Counted from the first letter of the stretch, positions 36,617 to 46,231 are shown. The stretch: 64,000 nucleotides of DNA from Rhizobium croatiense (GCF_019793465.1 NZ_JAILYJ010000022.1:1-64000); one strand, 5' to 3'. Made by a program: numbers and translations. Notes: generated by a model from the letters alone, not told the origin.

Positions 36617-37072
36617 ATGCGCTATCATCGTTGGGTGCTTATCGCTATTCGTGCGGCGGCATTATCGATGCTGCGCATCGTCAGCCCGGTTCAAGCTAAC
36701 GAGAGCGACATGCGGGCAACGACCAGTAAGCCCGCGACGATAACCATATCGAGCAGAGCAGTCCACTCATCGGCTGATACCAGTGCGCGGGTCGTCCTTA
36801 CTGTCACTGGTTATGAACCGTCGACTTCAGGACCAGTGACGACGGTCGTTTCGCTTGACTGCGGCAGTAACGTTCGCGAAATTGGTAGGTTTGGTATTTT
36901 TCCGAACAAGGCGTTTTCGGTATTGGACGGGGCAAAGCCTCAACGATTTGGGTTTCCCTTGCCCGATGACCCGTCTTGCCGTCAGCCACAGACCGTCATT
37001 ATCCGGCTGGAGCCTCAAACAGGCGGCGGTTCGGGCGCCAGCATCACTATCAGCGACGCAAGCATCGAATAG
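36617..37072 (+). CDS. small exported protein following the tyrosinase gene
   Basis: A 151-residue product with an N-terminal export signal (MRYHRWVLIAIRAAALSMLRI to about VQANES) and a mature part that looks all-beta (ARVVLTVTGYEP, TTVVSLDCGSN, TVIIRLEPQTGGGSG). The ATG at 36617 has GGAG six bases upstream; an in-frame GTG at 36605 is less likely. It starts 31 bases after the tyrosinase gene, so it is probably in the same sigma-54 transcript. It could be a tyrosinase accessory protein, but no copper motif is visible and the family is not recognised. Confidence 0.6.
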   Translation: MRYHRWVLIAIRAAALSMLRIVSPVQANESDMRATTSKPATITISSRAVHSSADTSARVVLTVTGYEPSTSGPVTTVVSLDCGSNVREIGRFGIFPNKAFSVLDGAKPQRFGFPLPDDPSCRQPQTVIIRLEPQTGGGSGASITISDASIE

Positions 37073-37471
37073 ATTGGCAGTCGGGGCTGATTTGCCGCTA
37101 GCTCCAGAACCTTGGCGGCAATGAAAGTCCGCCGGATAAAATAGAGGGTTTTGATAGGTTGTTGTGACAAAGGTCCAACGCGCAGCGCCTATCGTGGTCA
37201 ACAGTTTACAGTCTTGCCGCTGCATTCGGCGACTGATGGTCGTCTGCAAGCAGGCAAAGGTTTTTGGCCGACCCGAGACTAGGCTCAAGATAAAGTCGCT
37301 CTTAAAGGCATTGAACCAACGACGCGTTCCTAGATCAGTAAAGTGACTCTTCAACCACTTCAGATGCTTGCGCGGAGTCTGTCCGAAAGCTGCATTGACT
37401 TCGCACGCGGTCCAAAACCGATTCAGACTGCGCGTTCAATTCAAAACTGAAGATTAGACGTGTGCTTTTAA

Positions 37472-37487
37472 TGGCACTGGATTTGCA
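37472..37487 (+). promoter_or_regulatory. sigma-54 (RpoN) promoter of the M28-like peptidase gene
   Basis: TGGCACTGGATTTGCA matches TGGCAC-N5-TTGCA with correct spacing, 58 bases before the next ATG. With the tyrosinase promoter this makes two RpoN promoters within 3 kb in the same direction, suggesting a symbiosis-stage expression block. No TGT-N10-ACA enhancer seen. Confidence 0.7.
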
Positions 37488-37544
37488 AGGACACGGGCGG
37501 CGTGCGGCCATAGGTATCGTGATAGAGAGGCGCGGAGGTTAGTC

Positions 37545-39074
37545 TTGAAACGAAGAGATTTTTCGACTGTTGGGCTCACTGCTCTTCTCGCCGGGATCGT
37601 ATTCCCGGCTTTTCCCAGCACCGGATTCAGTGAGCAGCGAAAGCCGTCCATCCCCGCACTCCCTGATCAGCGGAAACTTTGGAGTTGGATCAAAAGGCTC
37701 AACAGTTTCGGCCCCCGATTGACCGGCAGCCCGGCGCAAGCACGGGCAATCGATTATCTTGCTGGTGAGTTGAGAGGGATGGGCCTTGAGGTGAAGCGCG
37801 ATCAACTCACGATGCGCCGGTGGATGCCACGAACCACCGCGTTCAAACTGTCAAATGGTGAAGTAATTGAGGTAGCGGCGCCGTTCCCGTATTCCGGGCT
37901 TACACCTCCCGGCGGTATCTCGGGTAAGATGGTTCTTTTCAACGGTCGGGTTCAGGCGTTTGAGAAAGCCCGCGGCAAAATTGCGGTGGTGACGGTAAAG
38001 CGTCGGGATCTGGCGGCATTCCTCGAACTGGTGACCAATCGACGCGGCAGCCTGCCGGAAGGCATAGACTTTCCCAAAGCCGTAACCACGCCGCTTATCA
38101 CCGGTTTGCTTGGCGTACCGATCGACAAGGCGCGTGAAGCAGGGGTTTTAGCCGTCGTTTGCATTTTCGAAGGCGTCTCGGAAGTGCAGTTGAAGGGGCA
38201 GGTGCTGCCATTCACCACACCGTATTGGGGCTTACCTGCAATATGGGTGGCGCAATCTGAAGGAGAGCGGATCAAAGCCGCGATCAAGCACGGTTTGAGC
38301 GGTCGCCTGACCTTGGATGGCACGTTGGAAGACGTTGCGACCGATACGATTTATGCGGTTTTGCCGGGCTGCAACCTGCTTGAGACAATCATCATCAACA
38401 CCCACACCGATGGACCTAATGCGTGCGAAGAGAACGGCGGTGCTGGGGTACTCGCTCTGGCGCATTATTTCTCCTCGCTACCGAAATCTGCCCGCAACCG
38501 AAGCCTCGTCTTCGTACTCGTCACGGGTCATTTCCAGCTTGCCCAGTTCGGCCGCCACGGGAATCAGGCGACGGCGACCTGGCTCGAAATGCATCCAGAA
38601 TTGTGGGACGGCAAACCCGGCCATGCTAAAGCCGTTGCAGGAGCTACGATTGAGCATCTTGGATGTACCGAGTGGCGAGATGACTTTGCAAAAGGGCACC
38701 CCGCGCCCACCGGGAAGCCGGAACTCGATTTGATCTATACCAGTAATAAGTCGATGAGTGGCGTGTACATCGCTGCCGCACGCGGGCGCAAAAAGGTACG
38801 CGCGCTGATAGTCGCCCCAGCGGCGGCGCAGGTGATGTTGGGCGAAGGACAGCCATTATACGCATCAGGAATTCCGACGATATCAAGCTGTCCGATACCG
38901 GACTATCTTTGCCAGGTCTTGCCGGGCGGAGGCTTGGACCGGCTCGACCCTGATTACGCCTTTCAGCAAGTCGAAACCTTTGCCCGCACGGTCGACTTGC
39001 TCGACAGGATGCCGCGTGGTGAGATCGGAATCGTTCCGTTTAACCTGTCCACTGTTATCGGTGATCTGCTGTAA
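37545..39074 (+). CDS. Tat-exported M28-type peptidase-like protein
   Basis: A 509-residue protein with a twin-arginine-type leader (MKRRDFSTVGLTALLAG). An M28-like metallopeptidase fold is suggested by IIINTHTDGPNACEENGGAGVLALAHYF (zinc-ligand His/Asp and the Glu pair, around residue 285-310); a PA-like insert (GKIAVVTVKRRDL...AREAGVLAVVCIF) lies before it. The SGIPTISSCPIPDYLC region near the end would carry the late ligand segment. Substrate unknown. Expressed from its own sigma-54 promoter; spacing of ~470 bases separates it from the exported protein upstream. Confidence 0.72.
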   Translation: MKRRDFSTVGLTALLAGIVFPAFPSTGFSEQRKPSIPALPDQRKLWSWIKRLNSFGPRLTGSPAQARAIDYLAGELRGMGLEVKRDQLTMRRWMPRTTAFKLSNGEVIEVAAPFPYSGLTPPGGISGKMVLFNGRVQAFEKARGKIAVVTVKRRDLAAFLELVTNRRGSLPEGIDFPKAVTTPLITGLLGVPIDKAREAGVLAVVCIFEGVSEVQLKGQVLPFTTPYWGLPAIWVAQSEGERIKAAIKHGLSGRLTLDGTLEDVATDTIYAVLPGCNLLETIIINTHTDGPNACEENGGAGVLALAHYFSSLPKSARNRSLVFVLVTGHFQLAQFGRHGNQATATWLEMHPELWDGKPGHAKAVAGATIEHLGCTEWRDDFAKGHPAPTGKPELDLIYTSNKSMSGVYIAAARGRKKVRALIVAPAAAQVMLGEGQPLYASGIPTISSCPIPDYLCQVLPGGGLDRLDPDYAFQQVETFARTVDLLDRMPRGEIGIVPFNLSTVIGDLL

Positions 39075-39129
39075 ACCTGACCAACACTAACGCCAGCGAA
39101 AATGGCGGTGTCACGCGATCGGCACTTTA

Positions 39130-39360
39130 ACTGGCGCCGAGGATCATCTGGCAGTTCACGATAGTGCCGGGTCATAGCCGTCCCATCTGGGCACGCTTCG
39201 TCATGCATGAGATGACCGGCCTGCGTTTCCACATCGCGGCCTTCGAGGCTCTCGGCGGCGCTCCGCGGGAGTGCTTTGCGACCGGATGAAGACTGCCGTC
39301 ATCGGTGAGCGTCAGACAGAAGGCATCGTCTATAAACCATGCCACCACCAGCCTTAGCCC
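39130..39360 (+). pseudogene. IS21-family IstA fragment
   Basis: The plus strand reads PGHSRPIWARFVMH, then LRFHIAAFEALGGAPRE, then in another frame DRMKTAVIGER, consecutive pieces of an IS21 IstA catalytic core with at least one frameshift. Different from the complete IS21 element at the window start. The rest of 39075-39735 contains nothing else recognisable. Confidence 0.7.
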
Positions 39361-39735
39361 CAACCAAAGCCACGCGGACGGCCGCTGAAACATCCTAGTT
39401 GGTGGGATCCCACACCGCAGGCGAATCCATCACCTCCTGTCCTCCGATAGTCTCCAACGAGCTGGGAGAAACTGCTGATCCAGGCTGAATGAAGACTTTG
39501 TGTGGCATTCCCTGGCGACGAGCTTGCTGCCCCTCTCCCGGCGTAGCTGGCTGACCCAGTGCTTGGCATAGACATTGCAGGGGATGAATGCGGCGGTAAC
39601 TCGTTGGGGTCGGAAGTCGTCAAACTGCTTTCCTAGGCGTCGGCATTGCCTACCGAGCACCTCGCCAGACGGAAGCACGATCGATCTGGCACGTATGTAT
39701 GCGTACGGGATCATAACCATAGAGGAGTTGAAACG

Positions 39736-42127
39736 ATGGCGGATATTCTTACATCTCTAAACCCGCTCCGGTGGATTGAAGCGCCATCCACGGAACTGGA
39801 GAGCCAAGTGACCCAAAGTCTATTCCCGATGTTCCAACGCTTGGCGGAAGCGGGCGCTGAAACCGCTAAAATTCTGCAGGTTGCCTTATTGCGCCGCGTG
39901 CAAGTCATGTGCGACAGCCACTCTACCCGCCAGGGAAAGCTCTTTACTGAGGCCGAACGTCTTGCCGAGAGTCTACGCGAGGTGCACGGCAATGGGAATT
40001 TGGGCTACGCTTGGGCGGAATACCTGCGCGACGCTAGTGAGCGCGCCATATTGTGCATGGATCTTCTCCGACAGCGCGGCGACATCTTCCTCGAACATGA
40101 AGCGGCAGGCTGTCCGCCGGTTTTCTTCTGCGACTACGAGACAGTTATGGATGGAAACGATCTGCCCTTGAAATCCAATTACGTGTTACTTCGAATGATC
40201 CCGCCCCAAGGTGTTAACGTCGATGACACGAAGCGCCCCTTCATAATCATTTGCCCGCGCGCCGGACATAGTCCCGGCGTCGGTGGCCACAAAGAAGACA
40301 GCCAGGTCGGCGTAGCGTTCCGGGAAGGTCACCCGGTTTATTTGGTGTCCTTCCGCCGAGAGCCAGAGGGGGGGGCAGTATCTCTCTAATGTCACGTATG
40401 CGGAAGCGGCCTTTGTTCGTGAGGTCATGCGCCTGCATCCGCTTGCCCGCCTTCCAGTCGTAGTCGGCAACTGCCAAGCTGGCTGGGCTACCCTTCTGAT
40501 GGTTGCGACAAATCTCGACTTAGCTGGCCCGATCATCCTCAACGGATCGCCGGTGACACCTACCTCGGGAAATATCGGTGAAAATACCCTCCGCTACATG
40601 GCGGGCCTCTTCGGGGGAGCTTGGATAACCATGTTTTTGTCAGATCTGGGCGGAGGCATCTTCGACGGCGCCCATCTCGTACAGAATTTCTAAACGCTCA
40701 ATCCCGAGCGCCAGTTATTCATGAAGTATGTCGAACTGTTCCGAGATGTGGATGCGGCGAGCGAAGCCTTCCTTAAGGCTGAGAAGTGGTGGGGCGGCTT
40801 CTGCCTGATGCGGGGAGACGAGATCCGCTGGATAGTTGAGCACCTCTTTGTTGGTAATCGACTGGCGCACAACAAGGCGTATGGGGAGCCGGACCGGCGG
40901 CATTTCGACCTTAAGAAGATCAGGGCGCCTATTATCATATTTGCCAGTCATGGCGACAATGTAACGCCGCCGCAGCAGGCGCTGAATTGGATCCCCGAAA
41001 TCTATGACAACGAGGAGGAAATCCGCCTTCTCGGCCAGCACATTATTTATATGGTACACAACGACGTCGGTCACCTCGGTACATTCGTTTCCTCGAGAGT
41101 AATCAACAAAGAATACAATGAGGTTGCAAGCACGCTCGAGGCAATTGAGGCGTTGTTGCCTGGCCTTTACGAGATGCGCATCACGGACATTCAAGAAGAT
41201 GCTGGACACAAGAGCTATAGTGTTGAACTGATCGAGCGCACCTTCGAGAATATCCGTGAGTTTAACGATGGCCATGACGATGGAGGTCCCTTCGCTGCCG
41301 TCGCCCGCGTCTCTGAACTGCAAGCGCAGATCTATCACACAGTTGCCCGCCCCTTTGTGCAGGCCGCGGTCACAGACATCTCAGCAGACGCCAGCCGAAT
41401 GTTCCATCCAAAGCGGCTGGAGCGATCGCTGCTGTCTTCTCAGAATCCGATCATGGTTGGCTATAAGTCAATTTCAGAGCAGGTACGGAACTCCCGGGCG
41501 AACGCAGCAGCGGAAAATCCTTTCCTGGCTGCGGAAGCGCTCTATTTCAAGGCTGTCGAACAGGCGATCGTGGTCATGCGCGACTGGCGCGACATGGGTT
41601 ATGAGCTCGCGTTTCACATGATCTGGAACAACCCTTGGCAGCGATATTTTGACAATCCCCACGAAGCATACCGCAAAGGGACGACACTTGACGATATGAG
41701 ATGGCAGCCGGACATCGCCAATGCGCTCAGGAGGATCGCGATCGGCGGACTCGCCGATGCCATCATCCGTATGGTCGTACTCCTGGTGAGCGATCGTGGC
41801 GGGATCCGACGCGACCGCCTGGCGCGCTGGTCACGGGTGCTGACCGAGGACGAGCCCTTCCGCTCACTAAGCGCTGATCATTTGGCCGAAATCACTCGCG
41901 TGCAGACGGCTATCGTCACCTTTGAGCCGGAGCAAGCAATGGAGACGCTGCCGCTGTTGCTAACGGAACCGAGGCAACGGCAACTCGCTTATGCAGCCGC
42001 TTGCTATATCCCGGGCTCCAGGGCGGAGATGTCATCGAGTACTGTTGCCATGCTACAGCGCTTCGCGGACGTGCTTGGCCAGCCATCGATCGTCGATGTG
42101 ATTGAGGATCCGCTGGCAGTGACATAG
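39736..42127 (+). pseudogene. DUF3141 alpha/beta-hydrolase-like protein, broken by a G-run frameshift and a stop
   Basis: Family related to polyhydroxyalkanoate synthase-like hydrolases. The gene starts at 39736 behind GAGGAG (MADILTSLNPLRW). Frame 1 runs through RPFIIICPRAGHSPGVGGHKEDS to an 8-base G-run at 40372-40379, where it is lost; the next frame continues QYLSNVTYAEAAFVREVMRLHP, VVVGNCQAGWA (nucleophile Cys motif) and LVQNF to TAA at 40691-40693. The same frame continues TLNPERQLFMKYVELF to 42127, including GDNVTPPQQALNWI (acid region) and NDVGHLGTF (His). One shift plus one stop separate it from an intact ~795-residue gene. Confidence 0.85.
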
Positions 42128-42350
42128 TTTGTTCGTAGAGTAGCGTCTCGATCTCACCGAATCACATAATTATTGGTTTTCGCTCGTTGGTCACGGAGGC
42201 GCTTGAAACAATTCCATCGCAAATTCAGCCAGGACCGCAGATCGGAAAATTGCCATTGGACATCCGTCCTTTACAACGCAACGATGCCGTAATCCGGTTC
42301 AGTGATCGGGCCGGCAGAGGGCGGATTGAAACTGTGGAGGAAGGCTCTCG

Positions 42351-42844
42351 TCATAGGGCTGGCGCTCGCTGCAAATCATCGTGATCGAACGCACTGGCCA
42401 TACGGTTGATCTCGGCTGACCGCGCACCGACCGCCTTGGCGGTCTCGCGCCACCTTGCGGTGTCGCGACTTCCTTAATGATCGCGCGAGCCTCGGCGAGC
42501 GTTAGGGCGTAGAGCCCTGCAGCTTCTTCCAGCAGGTCAAGGGAGCAGGTGCCTTCATCAAGATCAATGTTTGTCGTCAGCGCGCGCGCCTTGACATCCG
42601 TAGGCACTGGATTGAGGTCATAGGCAGGGGACAACGACCAGCTGGCTTTATTGAGCCACAGAAAGCCGTGATTTTTCTCCCCAGCTCAGAGCTAGAGCGG
42701 GCTGCAGCGAGAAGCGGCCGGGGTCCTCGAGCCAGGCACGATCATACTCAAACACGATTGTTTCGGCACCACGGGCGCGATTGCTCCGGGCCAGATGGGA
42801 CGTGTGCGGCCGTGAAGGTCGAGATGAACTTCGAAATCAGCCAT
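42351..42844 (-). pseudogene. hipA: hipA toxin kinase with the catalytic core deleted
   Basis: The N-terminal start MADFEVHLDLHGRTRPI is clear (ATG at 42842-42844, overlapping hipB). The next ~50 codons continue in a shifted frame (ARGAETIVFEYDRAWLEDPGRF). The sequence then jumps to the C-terminal block NHGFLW-NKASWSLSPAYDLNPVP and LTTNIDLDEGTCSLDLLEEAAGLYALTLAEARAIIKEVA, with another shift near 42470 before AVGARSAEINRMASAF. Some 250 codons, including the whole kinase active site, are missing. No toxin can be made. Confidence 0.8.
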
Positions 42845-43142
42845 CGCGTGACGATCCCGGTGATCGCCTTGGGTGAGCGTGCTTGGGCAACTCTGCATTG
42901 GCCAGAGACTGGCCGACGCTGTCGTTACGGATGTCGGCGACTTGGCTCAGCCCATCTAGCAGGCCGAGTGCCTGGAGGACGCCTGCATAGATGCCGATGC
43001 TGACATTGGTGTCGCCGGCCTCGATCTTTTGAAGCGTTGAGCGTGAGGTGAAGGCACGTTCGGCTACTACCGCCATAGGCAGGCGGCGACGTCGACGTGC
43101 GTCGTGGATGTCTGCGCCCAGTTTGCGCAGCGCGCGCCGCAC
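42837..43142 (-). CDS. hipB: HipB-type Xre antitoxin/repressor
   Basis: A 101-residue HTH protein, apparently intact: LGADIHDARRRRRLPMAVVAERAFTSRSTLQKIEAGDTNVSIGIYAGVLQALG is the Xre domain, and the tail VADIRNDSVGQSLANAELPK is as in other HipB proteins of this type. Start is the GTG at 43142. It autoregulates with HipA in known systems; a strong inverted-repeat operator lies just upstream. With hipA destroyed it may persist as an orphan repressor. Confidence 0.75.
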   Translation of the reverse strand: MRRALRKLGADIHDARRRRRLPMAVVAERAFTSRSTLQKIEAGDTNVSIGIYAGVLQALGLLDGLSQVADIRNDSVGQSLANAELPKHAHPRRSPGSSRDG

Positions 43143-43173
43143 AGCGGCCGGAGCGTTGTGAGGTGTCGGAATT

Positions 43174-43223
43174 TGTCACCTTCGCACTACAGATTGCACT
43201 AGATATGTAGCACGAAGGTTACA
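43174..43223. promoter_or_regulatory. inverted-repeat operator upstream of hipB
   Basis: TGTCACCTTCGCACTACA (43174-43191) and TGTAGCACGAAGGTTACA (43206-43223) are inverse complements at 15 of 18 positions, separated by 14 bases, 32 bases before the hipB start. Arm length and place fit the multi-site HipB autoregulatory operator. Confidence 0.7.
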
Positions 43224-43229
43224 ATTTTT

Positions 43230-43768
43230 CAAGAGAGATGGTCAGAGAGAAAAGTGGTTAGAATGGGAATCGCGGGAGCGATAGCGCAAGTACGAGCCAG
43301 GCTGGCAGGCGAAGAAAGATGGCGGATCTTGAGGTGCTCAAGATCGATGCCGCCTCCGGACTGGAAGCGCGATCGGAACCACTATCGTCTGCTGATGCGG
43401 CTTTTGCCGATTGCCAAGCTGCACCCGGCCCTTAGTCGAACGGGTGCTCCTGGAAGATGCGGTGGTGTCGGTGACCGTGGACACCTCGTCGATCAGGGTC
43501 GCAACCGTGGCTGGTTTTGAGAAATCGGCGGGCGGACATTGTCGGCCATCAGGACACCAATTGAACTAGGCCATTTGGACTAGAATTTCCACTTATGGCG
43601 CGCCAACCGATCGGTTCCTCATGGATCGGGAAGCCGACCTCTACACAGCGGGCTCAATCCTCTAGAATAGTTGCTAATGACCGCTCATCAGACAATCTGA
43701 TTGAAAGTTCCCCGCGAAGCAGCCATATATTTAGCTCAAATTCATTAGTGCTACGTAGGACATTGATC
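43230..43768. other. 539-base gap before the GntR gene
   Basis: No supportable gene; a plus-strand frame at 43254-43520 has no recognisable content. A GntR-type operator lies near its end at 43687-43701. Confidence 0.5.
43687..43701. promoter_or_regulatory. GntR operator site 1 (before the regulator gene)
   Basis: ATCAGACAATCTGAT, a perfect 6-3-6 palindrome, 67 bases before the GntR ATG. The same core recurs at five other places in the window, suggesting autoregulation. Confidence 0.65.
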
Positions 43769-44449
43769 ATGGTAGATGTGGAGCTGCAGGTCGCTCGGCA
43801 AAATGCCTCTCTTCGAGTGCAAGTCGAAGAAAGGCTCAGACAGGCTATTGCGACGGGCAAGTTCAAGCCGGGGCAAAGGCTCGTCGAGCGCGAGCTTTGC
43901 GAAATGATCGGCGTGGGTCGCACGTCCGTCCGTGAAGCGCTTCGGCAGCTTGAGGCAGAGGGATTGATCACAAGCTTCCCCCACAAGGGTCCAGTTGTCA
44001 GTATCATAACCTATGAGGAGGCCGCTCAGCTCTACACCGTCCGCGCGCTGCTCGAGGGGTTTGCTGGTCAGCAGTTCGCCGAAAATGGAACGGCGGAAGA
44101 TATTGCCACTTTGCAAGATGCCGTTAGAGAATTCGAAGCGTCGGCGGAAAGCGGCGTGGGACACAGGCTCATCGCTGCCAAAAACGCCTTCTATGACTGC
44201 TTGATGGATGGCAGCAAAAACGTCTTCGTCAGGCAAATGCTAACATCGCTGCACAACCGGATCAATCTTCTGCGCATGACTTCGATGACACAACCGGGGC
44301 GCCTCAAACATAGCATTGCAGAAATCAAAGAGATTGCCGAAGCGATCCAAAATCGCAACGGACCCAGGGCTGCGGCCGCTTGTAAGCACCACATTGATAT
44401 GGCTGCGAAAGTCGCACTCGAGTACCTGCGCAACAACACCTCAGGCTGA
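43769..44449 (+). CDS. GntR-family (FCD domain) transcriptional regulator
   Basis: A 226-residue regulator: winged helix at residues ~12-75 (LRQAIATGKFKPGQRLVERELCEMIGVGRTSVREALRQLEAEGL) and a helical FCD ligand-binding domain (YTVRALLEGFAGQQFA, then the metal/ligand His region near HHIDMAAK). The ATG at 43769 with AGGA upstream starts the usual N-terminus; the frame is open further upstream without family sequence. It is followed by the uptake and catabolic operon and has a palindromic site before its own gene, so it is the probable operon repressor. Confidence 0.9.
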   Translation: MVDVELQVARQNASLRVQVEERLRQAIATGKFKPGQRLVERELCEMIGVGRTSVREALRQLEAEGLITSFPHKGPVVSIITYEEAAQLYTVRALLEGFAGQQFAENGTAEDIATLQDAVREFEASAESGVGHRLIAAKNAFYDCLMDGSKNVFVRQMLTSLHNRINLLRMTSMTQPGRLKHSIAEIKEIAEAIQNRNGPRAAAACKHHIDMAAKVALEYLRNNTSG

Positions 44450-44472
44450 TGCCATAAGATTTTCTGAAAATT

Positions 44473-44487
44473 GACAGATTGTCTGAT
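44473..44487. promoter_or_regulatory. GntR operator site 2
   Basis: GACAGATTGTCTGAT, 24 bases after the GntR stop; one of two near-identical copies between the regulator and the operon. Confidence 0.6.
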
Positions 44488-44679
44488 GCTGGAGGTGGCC
44501 GGGTGTAATTAAATCCTTCAGGGCACGGTGCTTTTGACAACGCAACAACCTCTCTGGTGTCCATCGGACGATAAGATGGGTGCTGCTTGCACGGTCATTT
44601 TAAGTGAGGTGATTGAAGAAGCGACGGCAAAATTGGCGTCGTAGCGAGGGAGGGCCGGCCCAAGCATGAATTTTCCGAT

Positions 44680-44708
44680 TGACAGATTGTCTGATAGGTC
44701 GTTAACTA
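44680..44708 (+). promoter_or_regulatory. catabolic-operon promoter with embedded GntR operator (site 3)
   Basis: TTGACA at 44680-44685 and TAACTA at 44703-44708 are 17 bases apart, and the operator core GACAGATTGTCTGAT (44681-44695) overlaps the -35, so bound repressor would block polymerase. Confidence 0.6.
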
Positions 44709-44763
44709 CTCCTCACTAACGGAGGTAGCTGATTGTGCTTGCCTCACATTCGGGAGCGGGACG

Positions 44764-45648
44764 TTGTCACCACGAAAAAATCTGCGCGTCGCCTTTATTG
44801 GTCTCGGCGCAATGGGCGGGCCGATGGCACAACATCTGTTGTCGGCTCAATTCGAAGTCACTGGCTTTGATCTATCGGCCGAGGCTAGGGAAAGGTTCGC
44901 GGCCGTCGGCGGCGTTCCGGCAGAGACGGTAGCGGAAGCATTCAATGGGGCCGATGTTGCGGTTACCATGCTTCCCAACGGCAAGGTTGTTCAAGACGCG
45001 CTCTTCAAGGATGGGGCCTGGCAATCCCTGAGTGCTGACGCGCTTGTCATCGACATGAGCTCATCGGCGCCCAATGATACTCGTGAGCTCGCAGAACGCT
45101 TGCATCAGAAGGGCTTGCGGCTGGTCGATGCTCCCGTGTCAGGCGGAGTGAAGCGAGCCGTCGAAGGCTCTCTTACTATCATGGCAGGCGGTGCTTCTGA
45201 CGATATCGATCAAGCTGATCCCATCCTGTGCGCCATGGGCGGCCAGATTTTTAGGACAGGCCCGATCGGCTCAGGGCACGCCATGAAAGCCATCAACAAT
45301 TTCGTATCGGGAGCCGGGGTTCTGGCAGCTATCGAAGGCGTTCTTCTTGGCCGAACGTTTGGTCTCGATCCTAGAACGATCGTCGATATTCTCAACTCGT
45401 CGTCTGGCAAGAACAACGCAACAGAAGTGAAGATGAAGCAGTTCATCCTCTCGGAGACTTTTGGCTCTGGTTTTGCTTTGGGGCTTATGGCGAAAGACAT
45501 TAGGATTGCAGCGGACTTGTCGAAGGCGCTCAATCTCCAGCTGCCGACATTGGCCGGTACCGCTGATGCCTGGGATGCTGCTCGGCATGCTTTAGGCCCC
45601 GATGTCGACCATACGAAAATTGCGCAGTTCGTGAAAGATCAGGCCTGA
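44764..45648 (+). CDS. beta-hydroxyacid dehydrogenase (HIBADH / 4-hydroxybutyrate-dehydrogenase-like)
   Basis: NAD(P)-dependent oxidation of a hydroxy acid. Rossmann motif FIGLGAMGGPMAQHL near residue 11, substrate-binding VDAPVSGGVKRAVEGSL, catalytic Lys in GHAMKAINNF, 294 residues. The start appears to be TTG at 44764 behind GGGAG. Curiously a much better GGAGGT (44721-44726) precedes a GTG at 44735 in another frame, which runs 65 codons across the true start. First enzyme gene of the operon; with the SSADH-like gene at the end it could take a hydroxy acid to a dicarboxylate. Confidence 0.85.
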   Translation: MSPRKNLRVAFIGLGAMGGPMAQHLLSAQFEVTGFDLSAEARERFAAVGGVPAETVAEAFNGADVAVTMLPNGKVVQDALFKDGAWQSLSADALVIDMSSSAPNDTRELAERLHQKGLRLVDAPVSGGVKRAVEGSLTIMAGGASDDIDQADPILCAMGGQIFRTGPIGSGHAMKAINNFVSGAGVLAAIEGVLLGRTFGLDPRTIVDILNSSSGKNNATEVKMKQFILSETFGSGFALGLMAKDIRIAADLSKALNLQLPTLAGTADAWDAARHALGPDVDHTKIAQFVKDQA

Positions 45649-45682
45649 CCGCGAAAAACTACGCCAAACTGACAGTTGAAAA

Positions 45683-45701
45683 TTGTCTGATAATCTGTCA
45701 A
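45683..45701. promoter_or_regulatory. GntR operator-like site 4
   Basis: TTGTCTGATAATCTGTCAA lies 24 bases before the CMD gene. It combines the two half-sites of the other operators (TTGTCTGAT and the inverse of TTGACAGAT) in a slightly different arrangement. Confidence 0.5.
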
Positions 45702-45725
45702 ATATGATGAAGGGAGCGAAACCCA

Positions 45726-46154
45726 ATGGCCACTTTGGACAGGAAAGATAAGGGGTCTAAGGCCGGCGAGCGAACAGCTCCATCGGAGCAGTTCAAGCGC
45801 GGACTTGCTACTCGTCGGCAGGTGATGGGGGACGCTTACGTTGATGCGGCCCTCGGAAAGGCGACCGACTTCACCTGGCCGATGCAGGAACTCGTCACCG
45901 AGTATTGTTGGGACAATATCTGGAACCGACCTGGCCTCGACCGTCGCGCTCGATCGATCCTCAACCTTGGAATGATAGCGGTTTTAAACCGACCGCACGA
46001 GCTCAGAGGCCACATCCGCGGCGCCATCAACAACGGTGTTACGAAACAGGAGATCCAGGAGATCTTCCTTCAGGTGGCTATCTACGTTGGTGTGCCAGCA
46101 GGCATCGACAGTTTCAGGCATGCCCAGGAAGTATTCACCGAAATGGGCATTTGA
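45726..46154 (+). CDS. carboxymuconolactone-decarboxylase-family protein
   Basis: A 142-residue CMD/PcaC-like protein: FTWPMQELVTEYCWDNIWNRPGLDRRARSILNLGMIAVLNRPHELRGHI and EIQEIFLQVAIYVGVPAGIDSF cover the whole family fold. GAAGGGAG precedes the ATG. True PcaC decarboxylates 4-carboxymuconolactone; the peroxiredoxin-like CXXC of AhpD-type members is absent, so a decarboxylase or lactone-related step is more likely, but the substrate here is unknown. Confidence 0.85.
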   Translation: MATLDRKDKGSKAGERTAPSEQFKRGLATRRQVMGDAYVDAALGKATDFTWPMQELVTEYCWDNIWNRPGLDRRARSILNLGMIAVLNRPHELRGHIRGAINNGVTKQEIQEIFLQVAIYVGVPAGIDSFRHAQEVFTEMGI

Positions 46155-46231
46155 GAATGTGCTGTCCCGTGAGGGGGCATGTACAACATGCGCGGAGTTC
46201 TCAGCGCTTATCAACAAGGGAGGAGCCTAAA

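Noticed and set aside
39689..39705. TGGCACGTATGTATGC as a sigma-54 promoter before the DUF3141 gene
   Set aside because: The GG and GC elements are one base too far apart for the -24/-12 spacing.
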